A stretch of DNA of 22,436 nt from Gastranaerophilus sp045639085 (GTDB taxonomy: Bacteria; Cyanobacteriota; Vampirovibrionia; Gastranaerophilales; Gastranaerophilaceae). The translations under genes and the position numbers were made by a program. Positions 14,716 to 22,214 of this stretch are shown piece after piece. Numbering within the stretch: the first letter of the stretch is position 1; each line of letters opens with the position of its first letter. A model generated the notes under the pieces. It was not told the origin of the DNA. It made no database searches and saw only the letters and a list, made by a program, of their open reading frames with translations. The stretch lies in NCBI GenBank assembly GCA_045639085.1, contig JAZUCM010000115.1, positions 1 to 22,436 on the forward strand, given 5' to 3'.

Positions 14716-15135
14716 ATGAATTTACAAGTTACTTCATTAAATTCAAATGTTCAACAATCTTCGAGAGCATTGTGTTTTAGTGGGAAATTACCTGTTAATG
14801 TGCAAAAATATTGTGGTGTGTTAGATGGATTTAATCCTAAAATGGAACGCGTTGCCAATGAAGCAGCAGATGTTTTTGAAACAGTTGCTAAAAAAGAAAA
14901 ACTTGATCTTGACAAGCTTAATGGTTATGAGTTGAGATTTATTCCTCAAAATAAAAGAACGGATTTTATGAATATGTATTTGTGTCGAAAAGAAGCAACA
15001 AATGAGTCTGTTAAAAAGATGCCGCATATTGCTACAAGTTTATTGAATTTCAAAAAACTAGCAGGAACTAACTGGAAACAGGAATTTAGTGATGGAATGA
15101 CGTCGTTTGTTAACCGTGTAAAGGATGAAGTATAA
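14716..15135 (+). CDS. small orphan protein with FSGK motif near the N-terminus (139 aa)
   Basis: Unrecognised family. The start at 14716 follows AAGGAG by nine bases. A Ser/Asn/Gln-rich N-terminus leads to ALCFSGKLP (residues 20-28), then a mostly helical, charged, soluble domain with no signal peptide or membrane span. A short low-complexity start ending in F-(S/K/T)-G-K is, from memory, frequent in uncharacterised gut Melainabacteria proteins and could be a sorting tag; this is unproven. The neighbouring 14231 protein has a similar QVSFGN segment. The gene ends at a clear hairpin. Confidence 0.75.
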   Translation: MNLQVTSLNSNVQQSSRALCFSGKLPVNVQKYCGVLDGFNPKMERVANEAADVFETVAKKEKLDLDKLNGYELRFIPQNKRTDFMNMYLCRKEATNESVKKMPHIATSLLNFKKLAGTNWKQEFSDGMTSFVNRVKDEV

Positions 15136-15153
15136 TTTATTTTTGAAAGATGC

Positions 15154-15182
15154 AACCCCTCATTCTATACGAATGAGGGGTT
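15154..15182. terminator. terminator hairpin between convergent genes
   Basis: Perfect 12-bp stem AACCCCTCATTC / GAATGAGGGGTT with a TATAC loop, followed on the plus strand by TTCTGTTTTG. The minus-strand side has a weaker T-rich tail. Confidence 0.85.
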
Positions 15183-15191
15183 CTGTTTTGA

Positions 15192-15824
15192 TTATCTAAT
15201 AAAATTTGTGTAAATTATTTCTTCGGATTCCGGTGGAGTGATGCCGGCTTTTTCGCCTGCTTCTTTGCATTTTAGGTGCCAAGCCATGTTGCGGGCGAGA
15301 ATTCTGAGGTTTTGCATTCCTTCGAGGTCTTGTTTAACGTCTTCTGGGGTTGCCCCGTGAACCATGTTCCAATAGCGGCCTGAGATTAGGGGCATTTGTG
15401 TTATGGTGAAGTATTTGTTCAATTGGTCAAGCGTGGCTGTTGTGCCGGCGCGTCTTGCGCTAACGATAGCGGTACCCGGTTTGTGCTTGAAGATAGGTCT
15501 TCCTGTTCTAGCAGCTACGAAGAAGGCTCTGTCTAAAAACGTGGTTGCGATTCCTGATGCTGATGCGTAGTGAACAGGGGAGCCGATTACGAATCCGTCG
15601 AAGTTCTCTGCATAGTTTACAAATTCGTTAACTTTGTCTTCGATAACGCAGCGTTTAAGCTGTTTGCAGGCGTAACAGGCGCGGCACGGAGCGATAGCAT
15701 CTGTTCCGATGTAGTAGATTTCTGAGTTGATGCCTTCTTCATTGAATGTTTTTGCCATTTCTGTTAGTGCCGTGTAAGTGCAACCTTTTTCGTGTGGCGA
15801 ACCATTGATTAATAATACTTTCAT
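15192..15824 (-). CDS. Isf-type iron-sulfur flavoprotein / NADPH-dependent FMN reductase family
   Basis: Flavodoxin-fold redox protein (210 aa). The N-terminal MKVLLINGSPHEKGCTYTAL holds the FMN phosphate loop (GSPHEKG, residues 8-14). Cys47, Cys50, Cys53 and Cys59 form the compact CX2CX2CX5C motif that binds [4Fe-4S] in archaeal Isf. VIGSPVHYASASG (FMN ring contact) and FKHKPGTAIVSARRAGTT follow. The likely role is electron transfer or detoxification of oxygen and quinones in an anaerobe; the electron partner is unknown. The start at 15824 has GAGGT seven bases upstream; a longer frame to 15923 lacks family sequence. The gene is convergent with the FSGK protein. Confidence 0.9.
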   Translation of the reverse strand: MKVLLINGSPHEKGCTYTALTEMAKTFNEEGINSEIYYIGTDAIAPCRACYACKQLKRCVIEDKVNEFVNYAENFDGFVIGSPVHYASASGIATTFLDRAFFVAARTGRPIFKHKPGTAIVSARRAGTTATLDQLNKYFTITQMPLISGRYWNMVHGATPEDVKQDLEGMQNLRILARNMAWHLKCKEAGEKAGITPPESEEIIYTNFIR

Positions 15825-15876
15825 AATTTTACCTCGTTTTGTTTTTATTATAGCATAAATATTTGCCTCATGGGGT

Positions 15877-15956
15877 TTGACAAACCCCACGTCATAGTGC
15901 ATAATGAGAATATGATAATACAAACTAAGAGTATGAGAAGTTTAATAGGGGGGGGG
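15877..15956 (+). promoter_or_regulatory. prepilin promoter and G9 tract, copy 2 (orphaned)
   Basis: TTGACA (15877-15882), 17-bp spacer, CATAAT (15900-15905), then an uninterrupted G9 tract at 15948-15956, 71 bp from the -35 start (76 and 70 bp in the other copies). The preceding AGTTTAATAG matches AGTTCAATAG of both other copies. The -35 lies inside a perfect 8-bp hairpin, TGGGGTTT-GAC-AAACCCCA (15871-15889). Confidence 0.65.
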
Positions 15957-15957
15957 C

Positions 15958-16065
15958 GGGACTATCGCAACTTTCGATACGGCCTGGAATCAGCAAATTT
16001 TTTCCGGCAATTGGGGTGTAAGTGCGCGTACTGGTTCTAGTAGAGTCAGATGTGTTAAAAGATAA
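15958..16065 (+). pseudogene. prepilin C-terminal remnant
   Basis: Directly after the G tract an open frame encodes TIATFDTAWNQQIF, then SGNWGVSARTG and ends RCVKR-stop, comparable to the WCVKR end of the intact protein. The start codon, prepilin leader, hydrophobic helix and most of the body are missing, as are the leader hairpins. The usual post-pilin hairpin still follows at 16071-16093. It reads as the 3' end of a pilin gene joined to the G tract by deletion. Confidence 0.75.
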
Positions 16066-16070
16066 AATTA

Positions 16071-16093
16071 AGGGCGACCCAAAGGGTTGCCCT
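16071..16093 (+). terminator. hairpin after the prepilin remnant
   Basis: Stem AGGGCGACCC / GGGTTGCCCT (10 bp, one G-U) with an AAA loop, followed by ATTCTTTATT. It is equivalent to the hairpin at 10231-10258. Confidence 0.6.
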
Positions 16094-16115
16094 ATTCTTT
16101 ATTATGTGTTATAAT
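16087..16115 (+). promoter_or_regulatory. candidate promoter of the 16151 gene
   Basis: TTGCCC (16087-16092), 17-bp spacer, consensus TATAAT (16110-16115). The -35 overlaps the 3' arm of the preceding hairpin. Confidence 0.55.
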
Positions 16116-16150
16116 GTTTATATAATTTTACAATTATGTAGGGTGTGTAT

Positions 16151-16468
16151 TTGAAAAAACTTTGCAAAAAAAATACGAAAAATAGTAATTTGGCTAGGGA
16201 GTCATATTTGACAAATCCTCTTGCTGACGGCCTTTTGCCGCCAAAAGTTTTTACTTGCAAGGCGGTTGAACTTTTTGAAAAACAGTCAGATATTAGAAAA
16301 TTTACCCAAATTGTTTTGCAAACTGAAATTACGGATGAGTTTTTGGATAATACTCAAGCAGAACTTTTGTTAAAAGATGTTTTTGATCCTTTTGAAGACG
16401 AAAGTTATTCGAAATTGGCGCAAAATGAAGCATTGCTTAGAGATTTAACATCTGATACTGATGTTTAA
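16151..16468 (+). CDS. small orphan acidic protein (105 aa)
   Basis: Unrecognised. The basic N-terminus (KKLCKKNTKNSN) is followed by an acidic, helical body (LLKDVFDPFEDESYSKLAQNE); no signal peptide or membrane span. TTG at 16151 is taken as the start because TAGGG lies about eight bases ahead; the in-frame GTG at 16145 is too close to it. Its last 24 bp overlap the 3' end of the convergent His-rich gene, an unusual tail-to-tail overlap without a terminator between. Confidence 0.65.
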   Translation: MKKLCKKNTKNSNLARESYLTNPLADGLLPPKVFTCKAVELFEKQSDIRKFTQIVLQTEITDEFLDNTQAELLLKDVFDPFEDESYSKLAQNEALLRDLTSDTDV

Positions 16469-16855
16469 TCCGCCGCCGTGACAGTGGTGATGGTGGTGCC
16501 CAAGTCCGAATCCAAACCCTAGTCCGCTAAAAGGCATGAATGGTCTGAAACCTCCCATAAACATTGGGCTACCGCAAAATCCCAGTCCGCCACTCATAAA
16601 CGGAAACATCATTGCTGATGCGTTTGCGCGAGTGTCTGTGTACGGAACAAAGGAATTCAACGTATAGCCGAAATAGTTGCCGTGGCGCGCCATCTGATCT
16701 GCCATGCCGATTCTCACCGCAGAACCGCTCATGTTAAAAAAGAATTTGTTCCAGGCGTTTTCGTCCCCTGCTTGTTTGTCGGTTATTAATTGGTTAGTGC
16801 ATTGCAGACCGGCATTTACCAAGTTTAGTCCGGCAAGTAAATCACTCGTACTCAT
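16445..16855 (-). CDS. small Gly/Phe/Met-rich protein with His-rich C-terminus (136 aa)
   Basis: Unrecognised. Residues 1-60 are helical (MSTSDLLAGLNLVNAGLQ at the start). Residues 80-118 are low-complexity Gly/Phe/Met/Pro (MFMGGFRPFMPF, GLGFGFGLG). Residues 120-126 are five His, Cys, His, then GGG, a likely metal-binding tail. The start is supported by AAGGGA about eight bases upstream of 16855. No signal peptide. Metal storage or sensing, or a self-assembling surface protein, are possibilities without direct evidence. It is divergent from the 17027 gene with 171 bp between. Confidence 0.7.
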   Translation of the reverse strand: MSTSDLLAGLNLVNAGLQCTNQLITDKQAGDENAWNKFFFNMSGSAVRIGMADQMARHGNYFGYTLNSFVPYTDTRANASAMMFPFMSGGLGFCGSPMFMGGFRPFMPFSGLGFGFGLGHHHHHCHGGGLNISIRC

Positions 16856-17026
16856 TACAATTTTCCCTTGTTAATTTCCTCTTGTTTATATAAAGTATTT
16901 TCTTTAACTGTTCGTGACAAAGTAAATGGCAAATGTTACGTTTTTGTTACAAAACACATTTGTTATTAAAGATTTATTGTGGAATGTCGATATTTATTAT
17001 GTCAGGAAACAAAGGGATTAGAAGTT

Positions 17027-17533
17027 ATGTCTTTCGATGTGAGTGCAAAATTGAATGGTATCGACAGAAGTGTCTTGAAAGAGGTTTCTCAAGAGATTTT
17101 AAGACGTGCAAACGCCAAAAACTCTGAGTTTCAAGTTCATTCTTCTTTTAAAACCGCAGCGCAAGCGAAACAAGAGTTGGGCTTAAATCTTTACAATGGC
17201 AGCGTTGATTCTAATACTGCAAGACAAATCGCTTTGAATAATTCCGGGCTTCAAATTCAATTGAACCAAAATGTGTTGGATTCAATTAAGTATTTAAACA
17301 CGCAGGCCGCACAACGCAATGCAAACAATTTAGAGGGAAGAATGACTGTTGATGTAAACGAAGTTACCGTTAAAGTTGTTGCGCCTGAAAACCCTACTTT
17401 GACTCAAGGTATTTTGAGCTTTGCTACAGATAAAGACAAAAATGGGTCTCAAACACCTTATAGAGGCGAGCTTCTTAATATGGATAAAAAAGAAGAACAA
17501 AAGGTTGAAAATATTTTTGAAAGAGTATTTTAA
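17027..17533 (+). CDS. orphan soluble protein (168 aa)
   Basis: Unrecognised. MSFDVSAKLNGIDRSVLKEV begins a Gln/Asn-rich helical half (to about residue 100). A probable beta segment (MTVDVNEVTVKVVAPENPTL) and a charged tail ending VENIFERVF follow. No signal peptide, membrane span or known motif. ATG 17027 is preferred over an in-frame ATG at 16979 because AAAGGGA is nearby (about ten bases) and the longer form adds a non-homogeneous Cys-rich start. The gene ends before a shared terminator. Confidence 0.72.
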   Translation: MSFDVSAKLNGIDRSVLKEVSQEILRRANAKNSEFQVHSSFKTAAQAKQELGLNLYNGSVDSNTARQIALNNSGLQIQLNQNVLDSIKYLNTQAAQRNANNLEGRMTVDVNEVTVKVVAPENPTLTQGILSFATDKDKNGSQTPYRGELLNMDKKEEQKVENIFERVF

Positions 17534-17565
17534 TAGTTTTCTGACAATAGTGAAACTTTATTTTA

Positions 17566-17585
17566 AAAGCGCCGATTGGCGCTTT
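17566..17585. terminator. bidirectional terminator
   Basis: Stem AAAGCGCC / GGCGCTTT with a GATT loop, followed by ATTTTTT on the plus strand and TAAAATAAAG on the minus side; it sits between convergent orphan genes. Confidence 0.82.
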
Positions 17586-17590
17586 ATTTT

Positions 17591-17971
17591 TTAATTATAT
17601 TCATTGTCTTGGAAGTCTTCACTATTGCTTTCTGAGTTTTGAGCGAGAATTTTTTCCAAGGCTTCGCGTTCTTCTTTTGTTTTAGAATCTTTTTTGTCGT
17701 CGAGGATTGATTTTTTTCTGTTGTTGATAACGTTAGCGACGTTCATCATTGCAAGAGAATTGAGCGTGGCTCTCAGAGCTGCGCTGCGATCCATATAAGG
17801 GTTTTGTTGTTGAAGGTTTTCTTCTTCCTCTTGTCTTTGTTGCGCAAAATATTCGCCACCTTGGCCCATTTTGTCGTCTTGAGTTCGGGCTGCAGTGCCT
17901 GAAATATCGCCGCTTTTAAAGTTGAAGGAACCTCCGATTCCGTAGAACCCCGCTGATCTGTTATCGACCAT
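17591..17971 (-). CDS. orphan Gln/Glu-rich protein (126 aa)
   Basis: Unrecognised. The Gly/Phe-rich start (GFYGIGGSFNFKSGD) is followed by a charged coiled-coil-like stretch (QQRQEEEENLQQQ), a helix (LRATLNSLAMMNVANVI) and an acidic Lys/Glu/Asp tail. No signal peptide. AAGGGG lies about seven bases before the ATG at 17971. The four small genes from 16151 to 17971 alternate in strand, so they do not form an operon. Confidence 0.7.
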   Translation of the reverse strand: MVDNRSAGFYGIGGSFNFKSGDISGTAARTQDDKMGQGGEYFAQQRQEEEENLQQQNPYMDRSAALRATLNSLAMMNVANVINNRKKSILDDKKDSKTKEEREALEKILAQNSESNSEDFQDNEYN

Positions 17972-18118
17972 TTTAATCCCCTTGTGTTTAGTGAATTTCC
18001 TCTACATTTATACTCTATTAAATCACACCAAACCGATTTTATAAATCCTCTAAATAGATTAATTTGCTAGTTATTTTAAAAATATTTACATTATTTAATC
18101 AATTTTTTACTCTAATCA

Positions 18119-18147
18119 TTGAAATTTTTTGAAAAATGGTGTAAGAT
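18119..18147 (+). promoter_or_regulatory. promoter of the DAACS symporter gene
   Basis: TTGAAA (18119-18124), 17-bp spacer, TAAGAT (18142-18147). At the expected start point a small inverted repeat TCGAC-GATT-GTCGA (18155-18168) could act as operator or 5' mRNA hairpin. The AT-rich stretch 17972-18118 before it holds nothing I can identify. Confidence 0.65.
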
Positions 18148-18192
18148 GGAAAAGTCGACGATTGTCGATATTTAAGGTATGAGGTTTATTTT

Positions 18193-19527
18193 ATGAATTT
18201 TAATTTACTAATGCAAGTTTTTGTGGCTTTGGGCCTTGGAATTAAGCGTAATTGGCATATTTTTGCCGGTATTATTTTGGGTATTTTGTTTGGTGTTTTG
18301 ATGCACACTTTCGAGACCCCGTATAATAATCATATTTTGCAAGGTTTGATTTTTGTCGGCCAAGTGTTTATCAGGTTGATTCAAATGGTTGTAATTCCGT
18401 TGGTCGTTTCGGCTATAATTATTGGCGTTACGAGCATTGGTGATAATCGTCAGCTGGGTAAATTCGGTAAGAAAATGATTATTTATTACGGAATAATTAC
18501 TTCAATTGCTGTTACTATCGGTGCTACGTTGGCACTTGTATTTAAGCCAGGAATCGGCGCTGCACAGTATATTACGGAAAACGCTGCACTTAGTGCGCAG
18601 GAACTTGTTAAACACGCAATGACTCAACAAGGCAATATTTTGAACCTCATTCTTGATTTTATTCCAAGAAATCCTTTTGCCTCTTTTGCTACGGGGAACA
18701 TGGTTTCAATAATTGTATTTGTTCTTTTGTTTGCGGTGGCATTGGCAAAAGTTGGCGATATAAACAGACCGATTGTATCGTTTTTTGAATCTGTTTTTGC
18801 GGCGACGATGAAGGTTACGGATTGGATTATGATTTTGGCGGCGCCGGGTGTTTTTGCGTTAACAGCTAGTGTTGTGGCGTCATTTGGACTGGAAATTTTT
18901 GCGAGTATTTCCAAATATTTGTTTGTTTTGTTCCTCGGATTTTCAATAATGTTGTTTGTTGTTTATCCGATATTTTTAAAAGTTTTCTCAAAAGTTTCTA
19001 TCGTAATGCTTTATTCTGCGGTAGCGGAAGCGTTGATGGTTGCGTTTGGAACGGCGAGTTCTTCGGCGACGTTACCGTTGACGATTGCGTGCTGCGAAAA
19101 ACGCGGGATTTCGCACAAAATCTCCAGCTTTGTATTGCCACTCGGTGCGACATTGAACTTTGACGGAACAGCATTGTTGCAGACGGTTGCGGTAATCTTC
19201 CTTACTCAGGCTTATGGAATTGCCCTGACTCCGCTTTTGGTTGTTCAAATAGCACTGTTGGCAATCGTTGCGTCGAGTACTTGTGCCGGAATTCCGGGTG
19301 CCGGTTTGATTACAATCGCGCTGATTTTGAATGGTATGGGCTTGAGTCCTGAACAATTGGTTGCTGGATTTGCGTTCTTGTTTACTATTGAACGTGTGAC
19401 GGATATGATGCGAACTCTTGTTAACGTGGCGTCTGATACCGTTGTTGTCGCGGCTATTGCGGATAACGAAAACGAAATTAATTATGATTTGCTTAACAAT
19501 CCTGACGGATATGAAAAAATTTCGTAA
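18193..19527 (+). CDS. dicarboxylate/amino acid:cation symporter (DAACS/GltP family)
   Basis: Inner-membrane secondary transporter (444 aa) of the glutamate/aspartate/C4-dicarboxylate family, driven by Na+ or H+. About eight hydrophobic helices and two re-entrant loops are expected. Signature elements are present: serine-rich hairpin FGTASSSATLPLTI, the TM7 cation motif PLGATLNFDGTA (NMDGT in most relatives, Phe instead of Met here), HP2 CAGIPGAGLI, and ERVTDMMRTLVNVASDT, where the TM8 Asp and Arg contact the substrate. A transported acidic amino acid is favoured by the Asp/Arg pair, but the substrate is unproven. ATG 18193 follows GAGG by nine bases. The stop is followed by a 129-bp gap before the convergent GH13 gene. 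Confidence 0.93.
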   Translation: MNFNLLMQVFVALGLGIKRNWHIFAGIILGILFGVLMHTFETPYNNHILQGLIFVGQVFIRLIQMVVIPLVVSAIIIGVTSIGDNRQLGKFGKKMIIYYGIITSIAVTIGATLALVFKPGIGAAQYITENAALSAQELVKHAMTQQGNILNLILDFIPRNPFASFATGNMVSIIVFVLLFAVALAKVGDINRPIVSFFESVFAATMKVTDWIMILAAPGVFALTASVVASFGLEIFASISKYLFVLFLGFSIMLFVVYPIFLKVFSKVSIVMLYSAVAEALMVAFGTASSSATLPLTIACCEKRGISHKISSFVLPLGATLNFDGTALLQTVAVIFLTQAYGIALTPLLVVQIALLAIVASSTCAGIPGAGLITIALILNGMGLSPEQLVAGFAFLFTIERVTDMMRTLVNVASDTVVVAAIADNENEINYDLLNNPDGYEKIS

Positions 19528-19578
19528 CAAAGTTGGCTGTTAGTTTTAGGTGAATTGTTACCAAATTTGACGCAAGAT

Positions 19579-19595
19579 AAAAAGTCGGTTTCCGA
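19579..19595 (-). terminator. weak terminator candidate for the GH13 gene
   Basis: Minus strand TCGG-AAA-CCGA followed by CTTTTT. The stem is only four base pairs, so this is tentative. Nearby GTCTG/CAGAC (19602-19619) makes another small hairpin. Nothing else is visible between 19528 and 19656. Confidence 0.3.
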
Positions 19596-19656
19596 GGGCC
19601 GGTCTGTCAATCGTCAGACTTAGCCGTGGTGGCCGCTTTTAAGCTTTATTTGTTGT

Positions 19657-21684
19657 CTACAGTTCAAGCCAAAGCACACCATAAGGTGCTACGCGTAAGT
19701 GCATTGTGCGGTTTGTTAGCGAAATGTCCACTTTTATATTGTCATTATTTACCAAATTTTTGAGGCTGGTTATGTGACCGTTGTTTTTCAATACGACGTT
19801 TAGTGGAATCGTTACTTCTGCGACCAATTTTTCGTTTGATAAATTGTTTATAATCAAGATTTGGTGTTCTTTATCTTTTCTTATATAGGCAAAGTTATGT
19901 GGAGACTTTGTCTTTAGCGGGATGAATTCACCTCGAGCCAGCGTTGGTATGCTTTTGCGTAGGTGGATTAAATTTCTTACTTTTTTATAAACTTTGCTGT
20001 TGAAGGCATAGTAGTTGTTGCGGGAACCATAAAAGAGTTTATACGGGACTTCGCCACGGTGAATGTCTCGCGAATCAAAAACGCTGAGGAGTTTGAGTTT
20101 TGCTTTTCTTTGTTTGTATTGGCGAATTTTTGCTGATTTTTTTGCGTTGGCAAAATTGTTTGATACTCCTATTTCGTCACCGTAGTAGATTATTGGGATT
20201 CCCGGCAGTGACAATAATATCGAGAATGCCATTTCAATTCGATTTGGATTGTTGTCTAAAAAGTTTGCCAGGCGTCCGCTGACACCAAAACCTTTTCTAA
20301 AACTCGCGCCTTTGGGGACGAGCTCTGAATAAACGAGTTCGCGAATTTCTGGACTAACCATTTCCAGGGTGAGTTCGTCGTGGACTCGTAGGAAAATTCC
20401 CCAGGATGTTGTCGATGGGATTTCGGGGGTGGCTTTGTTTGCGTCAAGGAAATATTTTTTATCTTGCGTAATAAGGCTTGCCCAGATTGCCGGCATGTAT
20501 GGAAAATGGTAAGCGATTTGGGCTTCATTGGTGCGTTTTAGTTCATTTTCTTTGCTGTTGATTGTTCGCTCAATTGTTCTTTCTTTGCCAAAGTAAGGTA
20601 AAATATCTTTGGGGATCTGGCAGGCTTCGACCTGTAAAACGCTCGATGGTGCTGTCGCTTGAACATAATTGCTTAAAAGCTTGATTATTTCGTGAGTTTT
20701 TGGCAAATTTTCGGCGTTGGTTCCGGGCTCTTTTGACAAATACGGGATAGCATCCATCCTAAAAATGTCGATTCCCAAGTTGCTCCAATAACTGATGGTT
20801 TCGAGGCAATAGTAAAGAACTTGCGGGTTTTCCCAGTTGATGTCCAGTTGGAACGGGTAAAACGTGTGGTAAACAAAATAATCTTTATCGGAAACGGTTA
20901 TTTTTCGCCAATTAGTTTCTGTCGCGTCCGGGAAAATTAGTCGTCGTTTCGAAATTTTGCCGTTGGGTTCTGTGTATTCAACGACGGTGCCGAGTTTTTC
21001 ATCTTGATATTTTCTGTATTGAGGCATTTCTTCTCGCACGATGAAATAGTCAAGTTTTGATAAATCCCCGTTCTGCAAGGCTTTAAACCATTCGTGTTCT
21101 TCTGAAAAGTGATTTAGGACGAGATCTGCTTTTATCTTAAACCCTTCTTTTTTTGCCTGTTTGATAAAAGTTTTAAACTCTTTCATTCCGCCTAAATCTC
21201 TGCGAACGTTTTGCGGATTTTTTACATCAAATCCGGCGTCTGTCATTGGCGAATCCGCGAAAGGAAGCATGTATAACGTTGTTACGCCTAGATCTTTGAG
21301 GTATTTGAACATTTTTGTCGTATCGCGAAACGTATTTGTCGTATCGGCAGCCGTGACCCCAAACTGATCGACGTAAAACATATAAATTATTTCGTCTTTG
21401 TACCAGTCATTTGCGCGAGTAATGTCGGTGTATTTAAGTGATGCTGGACGATTTTTTATTGATTTTTGGGCAATATTCAGAACTTGAGTAAAAATCTCAT
21501 CGGCATTGTCTTTGCCGTAGATATCCATAATTGCGGATTTTATCTCGTGTTTAAGCTTTTCCGGAATGTTTTCAATGATTTCTTGAGTCTGTATGGCCGT
21601 TTCTGTTGATTGAATTACTTGTGCAAAAGTGATATTCGGCGAAATTAGGCTTAATAAAAGTAGAGTTGTTATGAGTTTCTTCAT
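19657..21684 (-). CDS. exported GH13 glycosidase/transglycosylase, trehalose-synthase-like
   Basis: Alpha-glucan-active family 13 protein (675 aa). A Sec signal peptide (MKKLITTLLLLSLISPNITFA, likely cut after Ala21) and a helical spacer (25-85) precede the TIM barrel. Catalytic regions: I DLVLNH (187-192); II GIDIFRMDA, nucleophile Asp311; III VLQVEACQ, acid/base Glu353; IV FLRVHDELTLEMV with His435-Asp436. Region IV and the early LPFADSPMTDAGFDV are closest to trehalose synthase/GH13_16-type enzymes. A beta-rich C-terminal domain ends the chain. TreS enzymes are normally cytoplasmic, so export points to attack on external or periplasmic maltose/trehalose-like sugars; exact activity is open. 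The ATG has no good ribosome site directly upstream. The leader is long and structured (21719-21797). Confidence 0.9.
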   Translation of the reverse strand: MKKLITTLLLLSLISPNITFAQVIQSTETAIQTQEIIENIPEKLKHEIKSAIMDIYGKDNADEIFTQVLNIAQKSIKNRPASLKYTDITRANDWYKDEIIYMFYVDQFGVTAADTTNTFRDTTKMFKYLKDLGVTTLYMLPFADSPMTDAGFDVKNPQNVRRDLGGMKEFKTFIKQAKKEGFKIKADLVLNHFSEEHEWFKALQNGDLSKLDYFIVREEMPQYRKYQDEKLGTVVEYTEPNGKISKRRLIFPDATETNWRKITVSDKDYFVYHTFYPFQLDINWENPQVLYYCLETISYWSNLGIDIFRMDAIPYLSKEPGTNAENLPKTHEIIKLLSNYVQATAPSSVLQVEACQIPKDILPYFGKERTIERTINSKENELKRTNEAQIAYHFPYMPAIWASLITQDKKYFLDANKATPEIPSTTSWGIFLRVHDELTLEMVSPEIRELVYSELVPKGASFRKGFGVSGRLANFLDNNPNRIEMAFSILLSLPGIPIIYYGDEIGVSNNFANAKKSAKIRQYKQRKAKLKLLSVFDSRDIHRGEVPYKLFYGSRNNYYAFNSKVYKKVRNLIHLRKSIPTLARGEFIPLKTKSPHNFAYIRKDKEHQILIINNLSNEKLVAEVTIPLNVVLKNNGHITSLKNLVNNDNIKVDISLTNRTMHLRVAPYGVLWLEL

Positions 21685-21718
21685 ATTACAAGCTTAACAC
21701 ATAAATGTTTTTTCGCAA

Positions 21719-21797
21719 GAAGGGGCTCTTATACCTGTGCCGACCCGTGTGAGATTTTACTAACTCGAGCCCTGCCTTCCTCAAAGTCCTGATTATA
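21719..21797 (-). promoter_or_regulatory. promoter -10 and structured 5' leader of the GH13 gene
   Basis: On the minus strand TATAAT (21797-21792) is a consensus -10 with only a weak -35 (GCATTG, 17 bp upstream), giving a leader of about 100 nt. In it GAAG+GGGCTC and GAGCCC+CTTC pair over 10 bp (21719-21728 with 21767-21779, three-base bulge) and enclose a 38-nt loop. This could be a regulatory structure; I match it to no riboswitch class. CTCAAAGTCCTGATTATA here also resembles the P1 leader segment of the prepilin loci. Confidence 0.45.
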
Positions 21798-21840
21798 CTT
21801 GTGTTTGTGAAAAACAATGCCGGACTTTTCGTCGCCCCTC

Positions 21841-21868
21841 TTGACAAATTAAGAAAATACGATATCAT
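21841..21868 (+). promoter_or_regulatory. prepilin promoter, copy 3
   Basis: TTGACA (21841-21846), 16-bp spacer, TATCAT (21863-21868), nearly identical to 8782-8809 and divergent from the GH13 promoter. Confidence 0.7.
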
Positions 21869-21910
21869 GATAATATGTTAAATGAAAATGAAAGTATAAA
21901 GAGTTCAATA

Positions 21911-22019
21911 GGGGGGGGGGGCGCCTCAAAGTCCTTGCTATAATTGGCGTTGCGAGGGTAAATATTCATGTTTTGCCGAGCCTTCCGCCTCTGTTGATAC
22001 AAGCGAGAAGGAGAACAAC
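21911..22019 (+). promoter_or_regulatory. structured prepilin leader, copy 3: G11 tract, two hairpins, SD buried
   Basis: G11 (21911-21921), CGCCTCAA, hairpin P1 (CCTTGC 21933-21938 with GCGAGG 21952-21957), CATGTTTTGCC (21967-21977), hairpin P2 (CCTTC-CGC 21981-21988 with GCG-A-GAAGG 22003-22011). The Shine-Dalgarno AAGGAG at 22008-22013 is mostly inside P2. Stem sequences differ from copy 1 while pairing is kept. Confidence 0.65.
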
Positions 22020-22042
22020 ATGAGTAAAAATTTTAAAAAACA

Positions 22043-22198
22043 TGCGTCATTGCGAGGAGTGAGCGAAGCGAACGACGCGGCAACCCAGCTGCGCGAGCGC
22101 CAGCTCGCGCAGGCAACCAGCGTAACGACATTGCCCGGTTTAGCAAAGCAAAACCGGCTGGATTGCCGCGCTCACATCCGTTCGCTCGCAATGACGCA
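22043..22198. repeat. 156-bp palindromic repeat inserted in the prepilin leader
   Basis: The same 14-bp ends as copy 1: TGCGTCATTGCGAG (22043-22056) and CTCGCAATGACGCA (22185-22198). 156 bp equals 52 codons, in frame. An inner GC-rich hairpin GCGCGAGC / GCTCGCGC replaces most of the longer interior of copy 1. Confidence 0.85.
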
Positions 22199-22214
22199 GA
22201 GCGTTGAATGCACA

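Noticed and set aside
21721..21772. Possible sequencing-adapter contamination (GTCGGCA and GTATAAGAG resemble a transposase adapter on the minus strand)
   Set aside because: Only short interrupted matches; several adapter bases are missing and the flanks are continuous with normal sequence.
21686..21868. 60-codon minus-strand frame upstream of the GH13 gene
   Set aside because: No ribosome site, covers the putative promoter and structured leader, and its composition is unlike the surrounding genes.
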